14,534 nt of DNA from assembly GCA_009693885.1 (NCBI GenBank), contig SHWK01000014.1:1-14534 (forward strand), given 5' to 3'. The first letter of the stretch is position 1. Each line of letters begins with the position of its first letter. Below, in pieces: positions 5,378-13,810 of this stretch. This DNA is from Rickettsiales bacterium (GTDB lineage Bacteria; Pseudomonadota; Alphaproteobacteria; Rickettsiales; UBA1997). A program made the position numbers and the translations under genes. The notes beneath the pieces were generated by a model, which worked only from the letters and a program-made list of their open reading frames with translations, did no database searches and had not been told where the DNA came from.

Positions 5378-6640
5378 TTATTTTTTACCATTTTTATAAA
5401 CTGCGAAAGGTTTTATTTTGCCTTGGTTGTATAAAATTTTCTTATAATTATCGAGCGGATATAATTGAAAATCTGCCAATTTTCCTTTTTCAATAATGCC
5501 ACGATCGCTTAATTTTAAAGCTTTTGCGGCACGAAAAGTTAATGCAGCAAAAACTTCTGCGGCAGAAAGTTTTTCATAAATCGCAAACATTGCCGCTTGC
5601 GTAAGAAGGTCGCCCATCGGCGCCGATCCTGGATTCCAATCAGATGCAATTGCAACAATTGCACCGGCATCAAGCAATTTTCTTGCTGGCGTCATATGAT
5701 AAATTCCAAGGCCATATGATGATCCTGGCAAAGCCACGGCGACAGTATTAGAGCGAGCGAGCGCCACTATTTCTGCATCAGCAGAAACTTCTAAATGATC
5801 AGCAGAAACTGCATTAAATTCTACAGCTAGATTTGATCCGCTTGTTGAAAATTGATCGGCGTGAATAGTAATATCAAAATTCATCTTTTGTGCTTGCATC
5901 AGGTAATCACGCGCTTCTGCGGCTGAAAATGCACTTTTCTCAACAAAAATATCAACTCTGTTCGCAAGTTTTTCTGCAAGTAAAATTGGAAATAATTCAG
6001 TGGTAATTTGTTGCAAATATTCAGCAGCAGAGCCACTAAAATCCTTTGGTTTCATATGCGCAGCAAGACAAGTAGGAATTAAATCTGATCGACATTTTTG
6101 GCTAGAAGTTTTAGATAAATTTTCTATAGATTTGTCATTTGCTAATTTAATCGCCCGCAATATTTTTACTTCTTCTGCAACGCTCAAGCCATAGCCACTC
6201 TTGACTTCAATCGTTGTCACACCGTCAGCAAGATGACGATTAGCGCGCAAAATTGTTAATTCTGTAAGCTCTTCAAGCGAGGCAGCGCGCGTCTTTTGCA
6301 CAGTACTCCAAATTCCGCCGCCACTTTGCGCAATCTCTAAATATGTTTTTCCTGATGAGCGCAAAGCATAATCTTGCGAACGATCTCCTGCAAAACAAAT
6401 ATGTGTATGAGCATCGATAAATCCAGGAATTGCTACTGCCTCTTGCTCAATTAAATCAACTGCGCAATCTGGATATTTTTTGCGCAAATAATCAAAATCA
6501 CCAACATCAAAAATCACTGAATCTTCAACAATAATTCCTGCATGCAGTAAAACTTCTAATTTTTCATCAGAGATAGGGCCGCGCAGTTCTAAGTTGCGCA
6601 TTGTTAGTAATTGCGAAAATGGTCCAATTAATTTCATCAT
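5378..6640 (-). CDS. hutI: Imidazolonepropionase
   Basis: HutI hydrolyses imidazolone-5-propionate to N-formimidoyl-glutamate, third step of histidine breakdown. It is a 420-residue amidohydrolase, the usual length. Residues 1-70 form part of the small beta domain and a TIM barrel follows. Metal ligands expected from B. subtilis HutI are visible: H78 and H80 in IPGFIDAHTHICFAGDR, H260 in IHADQFS, and D334 in IASDWNPGSAP. Other family marks are SGGGIWSTVQKTR (106-118), EVKSGYGL (145-152) and SADHLEVS (279-286). The GSAPMGDLLTQAAMFA stretch near 338-353 is typical. Two Met codons stand together at the start; I keep the first at 6640, though 6637 is as likely. There is no Shine-Dalgarno motif. 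It lies 61 bp after hutU. Confidence 0.95.
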   Translation of the reverse strand: MMKLIGPFSQLLTMRNLELRGPISDEKLEVLLHAGIIVEDSVIFDVGDFDYLRKKYPDCAVDLIEQEAVAIPGFIDAHTHICFAGDRSQDYALRSSGKTYLEIAQSGGGIWSTVQKTRAASLEELTELTILRANRHLADGVTTIEVKSGYGLSVAEEVKILRAIKLANDKSIENLSKTSSQKCRSDLIPTCLAAHMKPKDFSGSAAEYLQQITTELFPILLAEKLANRVDIFVEKSAFSAAEARDYLMQAQKMNFDITIHADQFSTSGSNLAVEFNAVSADHLEVSADAEIVALARSNTVAVALPGSSYGLGIYHMTPARKLLDAGAIVAIASDWNPGSAPMGDLLTQAAMFAIYEKLSAAEVFAALTFRAAKALKLSDRGIIEKGKLADFQLYPLDNYKKILYNQGKIKPFAVYKNGKK

Positions 6641-6701
6641 AAAAATTTTATCACTAAAAATTTTAACGCTGTTAATTTATAAAAATTTCAGCACCTCTCA
6701 T

Positions 6702-8372
6702 TTACAAATTCAATCCAAATTTATCTGCGCATTTTTCTGCAATTTCATAGCCAGCATCTTTGTGACGAAACACGCCCATCGCTGGATCGTTATATAAAAC
6801 ACGGCGCAAGCAATCTTCGGCGCGCTTAGTGCCATCTGCTACCACAACCATTCCCGCATGTTGCGAATAGCCGATTCCAACACCACCACCATGATGAAAC
6901 GACACCCAGGTAGCGCCGCCAGCAGTATTTGACAATAGATTCAACAATGCCCAGTCCGAAACCGCATCTGAACCATCTTTCATTTTTTCTGTTTCGCGAT
7001 TTGGAGAAGCTACCGAGCCGCAATCTAAATGGTCTCGCCCGATTACAATTGGCGCTTTTACTTTTCCGGTTTTTACTAAATCGTTAAAAATTAATCCAGC
7101 TTTTTCACGATCACCCATGCCGAGCCAGCAAATTCGCGCTGGCAAACCTTGAAAGGCAATTTTATTGCGCGCTCTTTTTAGCCAATTACACAAATCAACA
7201 TTGTCGGAGAAGGCTTCCATCAAAGCTCTATCGGTGGTGTAAATATCTTCAGGATCACCAGAAAGCGCCACCCAACGAAATGGCCCCATGCCTTCACAAA
7301 ATAAATCACGAATATATTCCGGCACAAATCCGTGAAAATCATAAGCGTTTTTTTCACCACCAATTTTTGCAAATTCACGGATATTATTACCATAATCAAA
7401 TACTACAACGCCAAGCTTTTTCATCTGTAACATAAAAGTTACATGACGCGCCATGCTTGCGATTGCTAATTCTTTATGCTGCGCAGGATTAGATTTACGA
7501 AGCTCGAGAGACTGCGCCAAAGTAATGCTATGCGGCACATAACCACAAATTGGATCATGCGCTGAAGTTTGATCAGTGAGAATATCTGGAATCACCGAAT
7601 CCTTAATCATCCGCTCTAGCACTGTTCCCACATCACCTACCAGACCAATAGAAATTGCTTCGCCCTTGCCTTTTGCATCCAAAATCCACTTGATCGCCTC
7701 GTCATAAGAATGGGTCATCTTATCAATATATTTTGTATCAATGCGTTTTTGAATTGATGCAGGATTTATGTCAATTCCAAGAAAAGTTCCACCAGCTAAA
7801 GTGGCTGCCAATGGCTGCGCACCACCCATTCCACCCATTCCACCAGATACTATTAATTTGCCAGCTAAATTGCCGCCAAAATGCTTTTTTCCACAAGCAA
7901 CGAATGTTTCATAAGTGCCTTGCAAAATACCTTGTGAACCTATATAAATCCAGCTTCCAGCCGTCATTTGTCCATACATCATTAAGCCTTTATCACGCAG
8001 ATCATTAAAGTGCTCAAGCGTTGCCCAGTGTGGCACAAGGTTACTATTTGCAATTAAAACTCGTGGCGCTTGATCATGGGTACGCACCACGCCAACAGGC
8101 TTGCCAGACTGCACCAGCAACGATTGATCACTTTCCAATTCCAACAAAACTTTAATAATTTTTTGCAGCGATTCTACATTGCGCGCCGCCTGACCATCTC
8201 CACCATAAACCACTAATTTTTCAGGATTTTCTGCAACTTCACGATCAAGATTATTTAACAACATGCGCAACGGCGCTTCTGTCGCCCAAGATTTTGCATT
8301 TAATTGACTGCCTCGCGGAGCCTTATAGTTAGGGTGTGCAGCGTATTTGTTGATAAAATCTTGATAGTTCAT
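6702..8372 (-). CDS. hutU: Urocanate hydratase (urocanase)
   Basis: HutU adds water to urocanate to give imidazolone-5-propionate, using tightly bound NAD+ as electrophile. At 556 residues it matches the family. Clear blocks are YGQMTAGSWIYIGSQGILQG (133-152), the glycine-rich NAD-binding SGGMGGMGGAQPLAA (176-190), LTDQTSAHDP (265-274), GPFRWVALSGDPEDI (363-377), and a C-terminal core with APIVIGRDHLDCGSVASPNR (440-459) and HHGGGVGIGYSQHAGM (493-508). C415 in ARICWLGMG is the counterpart of the active-site Cys410 of Pseudomonas putida urocanase. It is the second gene of the hut run, separated from hutH by 85 bp containing an AT-rich hairpin. No signal peptide; cytoplasmic. Confidence 0.97.
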   Translation of the reverse strand: MNYQDFINKYAAHPNYKAPRGSQLNAKSWATEAPLRMLLNNLDREVAENPEKLVVYGGDGQAARNVESLQKIIKVLLELESDQSLLVQSGKPVGVVRTHDQAPRVLIANSNLVPHWATLEHFNDLRDKGLMMYGQMTAGSWIYIGSQGILQGTYETFVACGKKHFGGNLAGKLIVSGGMGGMGGAQPLAATLAGGTFLGIDINPASIQKRIDTKYIDKMTHSYDEAIKWILDAKGKGEAISIGLVGDVGTVLERMIKDSVIPDILTDQTSAHDPICGYVPHSITLAQSLELRKSNPAQHKELAIASMARHVTFMLQMKKLGVVVFDYGNNIREFAKIGGEKNAYDFHGFVPEYIRDLFCEGMGPFRWVALSGDPEDIYTTDRALMEAFSDNVDLCNWLKRARNKIAFQGLPARICWLGMGDREKAGLIFNDLVKTGKVKAPIVIGRDHLDCGSVASPNRETEKMKDGSDAVSDWALLNLLSNTAGGATWVSFHHGGGVGIGYSQHAGMVVVADGTKRAEDCLRRVLYNDPAMGVFRHKDAGYEIAEKCADKFGLNL

Positions 8373-8396
8373 AAATTGTGAAATTAAAAAATTCTA

Positions 8397-8428
8397 TTAT
8401 CAAAAATTTGAAAAAATATTTTTGATAA
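8397..8428. repeat. AT-rich hairpin between hutH and hutU
   Basis: Perfect 11-bp arms (8397-8407 and 8418-8428, outer sequence TTATCAAAAAT) surround a 10-nt loop. It lies about 30 nt past the hutH stop. On the minus strand it is followed by TAGAA and a run of six T, so it could act as a weak intercistronic terminator or processing site. With only two G/C pairs the RNA stem is weak. A DNA operator is another possibility. Confidence 0.6.
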
Positions 8429-8457
8429 CATAAAAAAACCTTTTCGTAACAAAAAAG

Positions 8458-10002
8458 TTACAAAATAAAATCTTGATATTTTTCATTAAATTGTTGCGCT
8501 AATTTTTGTAACTTAAATGAAGTTATCAAGCCGTGCAAAGCATTAATATCGTGATATAAAACAGTATCATGTTTTTTAAAATCTACAAGATCTCTCACCA
8601 TTTTTTGTGCTTTTTCTAGAACATCAGAAGAGCGCTCCGGCCTTCTAAATTCAAGCGCTTGCGAGGCATACATTAATTCTATCGCTTGAATATATTCCAA
8701 ATTATCCAACACCATATTAAACTTGCGACCACTAATAGAGCCCATCGAGACATGATCTTCTTGCCCCAAAGAAGTTGGAATACTATCGGCACTTGCCGGA
8801 AAGCACAAAGATTTATTCTCAGAAACCAGCGCCGCTGTAGTATATTGCGGAATCATAAAACCAGAATTTAATCCCGCATCTTCTAATAAAAATGCCGGCA
8901 AACCATATTTTTTTCCTTCCAACATTAAATAGCAGCGACGATCAGCAACATTGCCCAGCTCTGCAGCCGCAAGGGTTGCATAATCTAGAACCATCGCAAT
9001 TGGTTGACCATGAAATCCACCGCCGCTAATGATTTCATTTTCGTTTAAAACAATTGGATTATCGGTCACAGAATTTAGCTCAATCTCAATTATTTCTTTG
9101 ACATGAAGCCATGCATTTCTAGACGCGCCATGAATTTGTGGAATACAACGCAGAGAATATGGATCTTGCACTCGCGCACAATCATGATGCGCAGAATTTA
9201 TTTGTGACCCCTTAATTAAAGCAGATATTCTCTGTGCCACCAGCTTATTTCCTGCAAAAGGGCGAATCTCATGCAACCTTGCATCAAAAGGCTTAGTAGA
9301 GCTAGCAGTTGCATCCAAAGTCATCGCAGCGATAATATCAGCCTGCTCTAACAAATGATGAAAACGATATAAACCAAGCGCACCAAAACTCGCCATAAAT
9401 TGCGTGCCATTAATCAAAGCCAGACCTTCTTTTGGCCCCAACGCTAAAGGCGCAATATTATTGTTCTTGAAAAAATCTGCCGTTTGCCATTTTTCACCTT
9501 TAACAATAATTTCGCCAAGACCAATCAATGGCAAAAATAAATGCGACAATGGCGCTAAGTCTCCCGAAGCACCAACAGAGCCCTTTTGCGGCACAATTGG
9601 AATTATATCTTCTGCAATATGCCATAAAATTCTGTTAATAGTTTCAACCGCAACACCAGAATATCCTTGCGCCAAAGCATGCGCTTTAGTAATCAACATC
9701 AACTTAGAAACTTTTTGCGGAATAGCTTCGCCAACACCAACACTATGACTTTTTAACAAATTTGCCTGCAATTCACTAGTATCTTTCGCAGAAATTATTT
9801 TATCGCACAATACGCCAAAGCCAGTATTTACGCCATAAACCACGCGCCCATCTTTCACAACCTTATCAACACAATTTTTTGATTTTTGTACTTTTGCAAT
9901 AGCTTCATCAGAAAATTTTAGCGATATTTCTCCATCTAAAATTTTAAATAATTTGCTAATTGATAAATGCTCGCAACCAAGTGAAAAAAAAGTTTTTGTC
10001 AT
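8458..10002 (-). CDS. hutH: Histidine ammonia-lyase (histidase)
   Basis: HutH removes ammonia from L-histidine to form trans-urocanate, the committed step of the pathway. The 514-residue length fits the aromatic amino-acid lyase family. The A145-S146-G147 triad in GSVGASGDLAPLSHL cyclises to the MIO electrophile. Y57 in VYGVNTGFG matches the catalytic Tyr53 of the P. putida enzyme. NGTQ (198-201), SLRCIPQIHG (283-292), NPIVL (315-319) and QEDHVSMGS (414-422) are the remaining active-site blocks. HGQPIAMVLDY fits histidine rather than phenylalanine or tyrosine lyases, and the hut neighbours settle it. It starts 74 bp downstream of truA on the same strand with no convincing promoter of its own and no Shine-Dalgarno motif, so it may be transcribed from addB-truA. 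Confidence 0.97.
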   Translation of the reverse strand: MTKTFFSLGCEHLSISKLFKILDGEISLKFSDEAIAKVQKSKNCVDKVVKDGRVVYGVNTGFGVLCDKIISAKDTSELQANLLKSHSVGVGEAIPQKVSKLMLITKAHALAQGYSGVAVETINRILWHIAEDIIPIVPQKGSVGASGDLAPLSHLFLPLIGLGEIIVKGEKWQTADFFKNNNIAPLALGPKEGLALINGTQFMASFGALGLYRFHHLLEQADIIAAMTLDATASSTKPFDARLHEIRPFAGNKLVAQRISALIKGSQINSAHHDCARVQDPYSLRCIPQIHGASRNAWLHVKEIIEIELNSVTDNPIVLNENEIISGGGFHGQPIAMVLDYATLAAAELGNVADRRCYLMLEGKKYGLPAFLLEDAGLNSGFMIPQYTTAALVSENKSLCFPASADSIPTSLGQEDHVSMGSISGRKFNMVLDNLEYIQAIELMYASQALEFRRPERSSDVLEKAQKMVRDLVDFKKHDTVLYHDINALHGLITSFKLQKLAQQFNEKYQDFIL

Positions 10003-10005
10003 ATT

Positions 10006-10017
10006 ATTTATATAAAT
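10006..10017. repeat. 12-bp AT palindrome just upstream of hutH start
   Basis: ATTTATATAAAT is a perfect 12-bp palindrome beginning 4 bp upstream of the hutH ATG. HutC-type repressors bind AT-rich dyads containing TGTATATACA-like cores, and this one has the same TATATA-type centre but lacks the flanking TG/CA. It may be an operator or chance in AT-rich DNA. Confidence 0.25.
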
Positions 10018-10076
10018 TTATCCTAAATGAGTTATTAATTTGCCTCACCTGAGAACTACTGCAAAATAGCCCCCCT

Positions 10077-10817
10077 CTAATAATCCACACCTAAAAAATA
10101 AAGTCCACAAGCAGGCGCATTTGGGCCAGAATTCTTACGATCACGACTTTCCAAAATTATCAACATATCATCAATTGTAATCCTCTCTGAGCCAACCCAG
10201 ACAAGCGTTCCTACGATATTTCTTACCATATGATGCAAAAATGACTTCGCTGATATTTCAATAATAATTTTTTCACCTTTTTGCTCAACGGTAAGCTTAG
10301 TAACGGTTTTTATTGCTGATTTTGATTGACATTCAGCATCTCTAAAAGCTGAAAAATCAAAAGACCCAACAAGATAATTCGCCGCTAATTGCATCGCCAC
10401 AACATCAAGTGGCAATGGCACATGCCAAGCCCGATTCTTATCTAGAGCCAACTGCGTTCTACGATTAACAATAACATAGCGATAATGACGCATTTTTGCA
10501 TCAAAACGACTGTTAAAATTATCAGCAACAATCTCACAACCAGTCACCACAATATTAGTTAGAAGCAGGTGGTTATTGAGTCCGGCCATCATACGAAAGG
10601 CATCAAATTCTTTGCTAATAGCAAAATCTGCAACTTGCGCAACAGCATGAACGCCAGCATCAGTGCGTCCAGAGCCAATTATTTTTGTTTGCTCACCCGT
10701 CATCTGAAAAATGGCTTTCTCTAAAATCTCTTCAATTGACTTATCGATCTGATCTGGCTGCTTTTGCCATCCAACATAGTTGGTACCATCATATTCAATT
10801 GTAATTTTGTAACGCAT
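10077..10817 (-). CDS. truA: tRNA pseudouridine(38-40) synthase
   Basis: TruA converts uridines 38, 39 and 40 of tRNA anticodon arms to pseudouridine. The protein has 246 residues, the normal size. The N-terminal YKITIEYDGTNYVGWQKQP is the family opening, and IGSGRTDAGVHAVAQVADF (48-66) holds the catalytic aspartate D53. RYVIVNR, SFDFSAFRDAECQSKSAIK and SFLHHMVRNIVGTLVWVG are the later conserved blocks, and the C-terminus APACGLYFLGVDY is typical (the usual APAxGLxL). Its ATG lies 2 bp after the addB stop, and a GAGGA sits inside the last codons of addB, so the two are probably translationally coupled. It ends in TAG, followed on the minus strand by a GGGGGG run. Confidence 0.96.
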   Translation of the reverse strand: MRYKITIEYDGTNYVGWQKQPDQIDKSIEEILEKAIFQMTGEQTKIIGSGRTDAGVHAVAQVADFAISKEFDAFRMMAGLNNHLLLTNIVVTGCEIVADNFNSRFDAKMRHYRYVIVNRRTQLALDKNRAWHVPLPLDVVAMQLAANYLVGSFDFSAFRDAECQSKSAIKTVTKLTVEQKGEKIIIEISAKSFLHHMVRNIVGTLVWVGSERITIDDMLIILESRDRKNSGPNAPACGLYFLGVDY

Positions 10818-10819
10818 AT

Positions 10820-13729
10820 TTAAAAAATCCTCGCTAAATGTGAATATTCATTTCTAGAATCAAAAGCAACAAAATAGCCGTTTTTTTCATCATCGAAATA
10901 GTCAAAAAGCCTTTCTAACCCTGCCTTAGCAGCTGCAATCATAATTGCCACATCTTCATTATTTTTTGACATCGATTTAATTTCAGATTCACTGAATGAT
11001 GATAATTTCCAATAATTTAAAGCACGAATTTTTTGCTTTGAAATATTTTTTATATCACAATTTTCAATCACACCCAAAGATAGCATGAGCGCAGATATAG
11101 CAAGCTGCGGCTGCGCTCCAGAATTTACTTCACGCGAAGCTGGGATTTGCCCAGTTTTATAATCGAATATTTCGACTTCACCATTTTCAAAAAATGAAAC
11201 GCGATCAATTTTTCCAGTTAATAAAATATCTTTTATTATAATCTTCACTGGCACCTCAACATAGTTTTTGCAAGCCTCTACAACATTATTGTCATCAATA
11301 AAATTCTTAAAAATATTTTCAAATTTTGGCCACCAAATCAACTTTGATTCTTCGCTAATAAAATATTGAGCAAAAATTTCTTGTGCTTTTTTTATAAAAT
11401 TATCTTGTTGTTGTGGATTTTTTACGAACTCTTCTAAAGCCTTATGCACAAAGCTTCCAAACTCTTTATATTCTGGCTCATAATCAATTTTATTAAGCTC
11501 TTGCAACTGCAAAATTTTGCGCGCATAAATTTGATAGGGATTAGAAAGTAATTTAGAAATATCAGTAATCGCAAGTTTTTTTGGACGAAATTGTCGCGGT
11601 GGATTCGGCGCTAGAATAGCCTGAGGAACCTTAATTTTAAAAGCCCCATCGCCATTTAATAACGCAGCAGGAGAAACTTCTATAGCAAATTTTTTACACA
11701 AAATTTCAAAACGCAAAACAAATGGCGAAGCAATTGCGGGAACGCCATTTTTAGTTTTAGAACGACTTAAAATTACTGATTCATTCGATAAATAATTACA
11801 AAAATCATAAGCATTTTGTCCAACTTTTTTTGACACCAAATCAATACCTAGATCGCTCCTGATCTTCCTTCCCAGCCAATTTTCACTTTCAATTTGTGGA
11901 AAATTTCCATAATTTAATGAAGCCAAAATCATTAAATCAAAGTTGAGCAAGCGCGCTTCGATTGGTGATAAAATTTGTATGAGAGCAATAGCATCCGACT
12001 TCTCAAAATAACTAATTTGCGCAAATAAATGCTGAAAAAATAACAAAGAATCTCTGGTATTAATTGTAAAATCTTGCGCAGATTTTAATTTTTCAAAAAG
12101 CTGCAAAAGCTCTTCTGAAGCACCTTCTAAGGCAATGAGATCAACAAAAGATTTTTTAGTAAAATTCTCCACCGCCTTTATCAATGCAAGAATATAGGTA
12201 GATAAATCAAGCTCACCTTCAATATTTATAAACCCAGAAATATCTTGTAAAAAACCTATAAAAAAGTTTTGTAATTCTGCATTGTGAGATTCAGATTTTT
12301 GCAATCCTAATTTTTTATCACGCATTTTCTGCGCCTCTTTTTGTGATTCTAATTTTATTTTTATACCATCTAAACCAGCTTGAGACCTTTGCTCGCGCAA
12401 TATTTTAATTTCAAAATCTAATACATTTTTATCACCAAGATAAGATGAATAACTATGCTTTAAGAAAGCTAATAACGACGCTGATTCAAAATTATTATCA
12501 CGCAACTCAAGCAACAACAGAATTAAATTAGCCAGTTTGCTGCTAGATAAATCAAGGCTCCGCGCATCATTAAATTCTAAAGAAGATTTTTTTAACTCAA
12601 CTTTTAATAGCTCAACAAATTTTTTATCACCAGAAATTATTGCTATTTTTTTATTATCTAAAGACGCTTTAGAAGCAATAATAGCAACACTTCTTGCCTC
12701 CTCAGCTTCATTCTGCACCTCAAGATAAGAAAAGTTTTTTTCAAAGTCAGAAGTAATTTTTGGCAACTCTATTTTTGTCGCAAGGCCTTGCCATTGATTA
12801 GTTTCTGCACTTGGCAACATCAAAAATGATAAAAAATCTAGCCGCGATTCATCACAAATTTTGAATTTTTCAATAGTGATTTCCTTAACATCACTGACAC
12901 CAACATTCATTGATTTAAGAAGCTCGCGCAAGATTGATTGTGGGTGCGTTTCATCAGCAACCTCACTAGCCAAGCCAAACTCCTCCAGCCTCAACCCATA
13001 CAACATTACGAAACCATTTTTATCCCCTGCAACAGCCTTAATTAATCGCTTACTATAATTCACACTTCCTGTCGATCCCGCAATCACCAAAGGAGACTTC
13101 AGCCCTTGACTATCAATACTTTCCGCCAATTTGTTAATAACAAAATTCTGATATCCAACATGCGATAAAATATTATTTTTTAACACCGAATTTCGCACTC
13201 GTAAATAAAATTTCTTCAAAAAATCGAGCGTAAATTGACGATGCGCCGCAAGATCAGAATCATCAATCTCATATAATAAACTCAAATCAATTTCTTGCCT
13301 TTCAATATCATCAAATAAATTTTTTAACTGCGTGGCAATGCTCAAAGCTTGACTAAAAGATATATTTTCACCAAAAACTTTTGTCTTGATTATTTCATTA
13401 CTCAAGAAAAATAAATAATCAAAACCGTCTAGATGCTTGATTTTAAAGAGCTCATCAACAATAGAATTTATCTGCTGTCTTGGAAATGAATCTAAAAAAT
13501 CATCATAAGAAATATCACCAATCGCCTTAACCTTAGGCATCAGCGCCTCTGGACCAAATTTATCAATAAAGATATTTTGAAATTCACGACAGGCGCGACG
13601 ATTAGGAAATAAAATTTTTACATCATTGATCTTGCTACCAAAACCTATGTTCAGCCAATCAGTCAGCGAGTCAAAAAAGTGATAATTTGACGGAATATTA
13701 AAAATGTTAGGCTTAAAAGCTTGAGTCAT
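10820..13729 (-). CDS. addB: Double-strand break repair protein AddB, alphaproteobacterial type
   Basis: AddB partners the AddA helicase-nuclease in processing double-strand breaks and recognising recombination hotspots, replacing RecBCD. The 969-residue size suits the alphaproteobacterial form. The N-terminal region shows ILFPNRRACREF (39-50), a degenerate helicase start with no P-loop, and VIAGSTGSVNYSKRL (215-229), which I recognise from that subfamily. The C-terminal PD-(D/E)XK nuclease begins ITDISKLLSNPYQIYARKIL, then shows GKIDRV (839-844) and EIFDYKTG (853-860) with D842, D856 and K858 as the expected catalytic residues, followed by QPQLAISALML. The C-terminal cysteine group that holds an iron-sulfur cluster in B. 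subtilis AddB is not seen. addA, commonly next to addB, is not downstream; truA is. Confidence 0.9.
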   Translation of the reverse strand: MTQAFKPNIFNIPSNYHFFDSLTDWLNIGFGSKINDVKILFPNRRACREFQNIFIDKFGPEALMPKVKAIGDISYDDFLDSFPRQQINSIVDELFKIKHLDGFDYLFFLSNEIIKTKVFGENISFSQALSIATQLKNLFDDIERQEIDLSLLYEIDDSDLAAHRQFTLDFLKKFYLRVRNSVLKNNILSHVGYQNFVINKLAESIDSQGLKSPLVIAGSTGSVNYSKRLIKAVAGDKNGFVMLYGLRLEEFGLASEVADETHPQSILRELLKSMNVGVSDVKEITIEKFKICDESRLDFLSFLMLPSAETNQWQGLATKIELPKITSDFEKNFSYLEVQNEAEEARSVAIIASKASLDNKKIAIISGDKKFVELLKVELKKSSLEFNDARSLDLSSSKLANLILLLLELRDNNFESASLLAFLKHSYSSYLGDKNVLDFEIKILREQRSQAGLDGIKIKLESQKEAQKMRDKKLGLQKSESHNAELQNFFIGFLQDISGFINIEGELDLSTYILALIKAVENFTKKSFVDLIALEGASEELLQLFEKLKSAQDFTINTRDSLLFFQHLFAQISYFEKSDAIALIQILSPIEARLLNFDLMILASLNYGNFPQIESENWLGRKIRSDLGIDLVSKKVGQNAYDFCNYLSNESVILSRSKTKNGVPAIASPFVLRFEILCKKFAIEVSPAALLNGDGAFKIKVPQAILAPNPPRQFRPKKLAITDISKLLSNPYQIYARKILQLQELNKIDYEPEYKEFGSFVHKALEEFVKNPQQQDNFIKKAQEIFAQYFISEESKLIWWPKFENIFKNFIDDNNVVEACKNYVEVPVKIIIKDILLTGKIDRVSFFENGEVEIFDYKTGQIPASREVNSGAQPQLAISALMLSLGVIENCDIKNISKQKIRALNYWKLSSFSESEIKSMSKNNEDVAIMIAAAKAGLERLFDYFDDEKNGYFVAFDSRNEYSHLARIF
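10828..10832 (-). promoter_or_regulatory. Shine-Dalgarno site of truA, inside addB
   Basis: GAGGA on the minus strand lies 10 nt before the truA ATG and within the final coding part of addB. It is the only clear Shine-Dalgarno match I find before any start in this window, and supports the ATG at 10817. Confidence 0.6.
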
Positions 13730-13770
13730 TGGATAAATGTTGTAACTTCATACAAAAAGGCATAAGCTAA

Positions 13771-13779
13771 TGTTATAAT
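13771..13779 (+). promoter_or_regulatory. Extended -10 promoter of the dadA-like gene
   Basis: TGTTATAAT is a perfect extended -10 (TGnTATAAT). The start would be near 13786, about 25 nt before the ATG at 13811. No good -35 box lies at 16-18 bp, which fits an extended -10 promoter. A divergent promoter for addB must also lie in this 81-bp gap, but I see no clear boxes for it. Confidence 0.65.
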
Positions 13780-13810
13780 ATTTATCTACAAATTAACAGA
13801 TTTTTCGCAA

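Noticed and set aside
9404..9748. Plus-strand open frame of 114 codons opposite hutH
   Set aside because: Covers the reverse complement of the MIO active-site region, whose conservation explains the openness of the opposite strand.
10070..10076. C-rich run after truA as a structured or quadruplex site
   Set aside because: A single run of six C/G without further runs cannot form a quadruplex and forms no stem with its surroundings.
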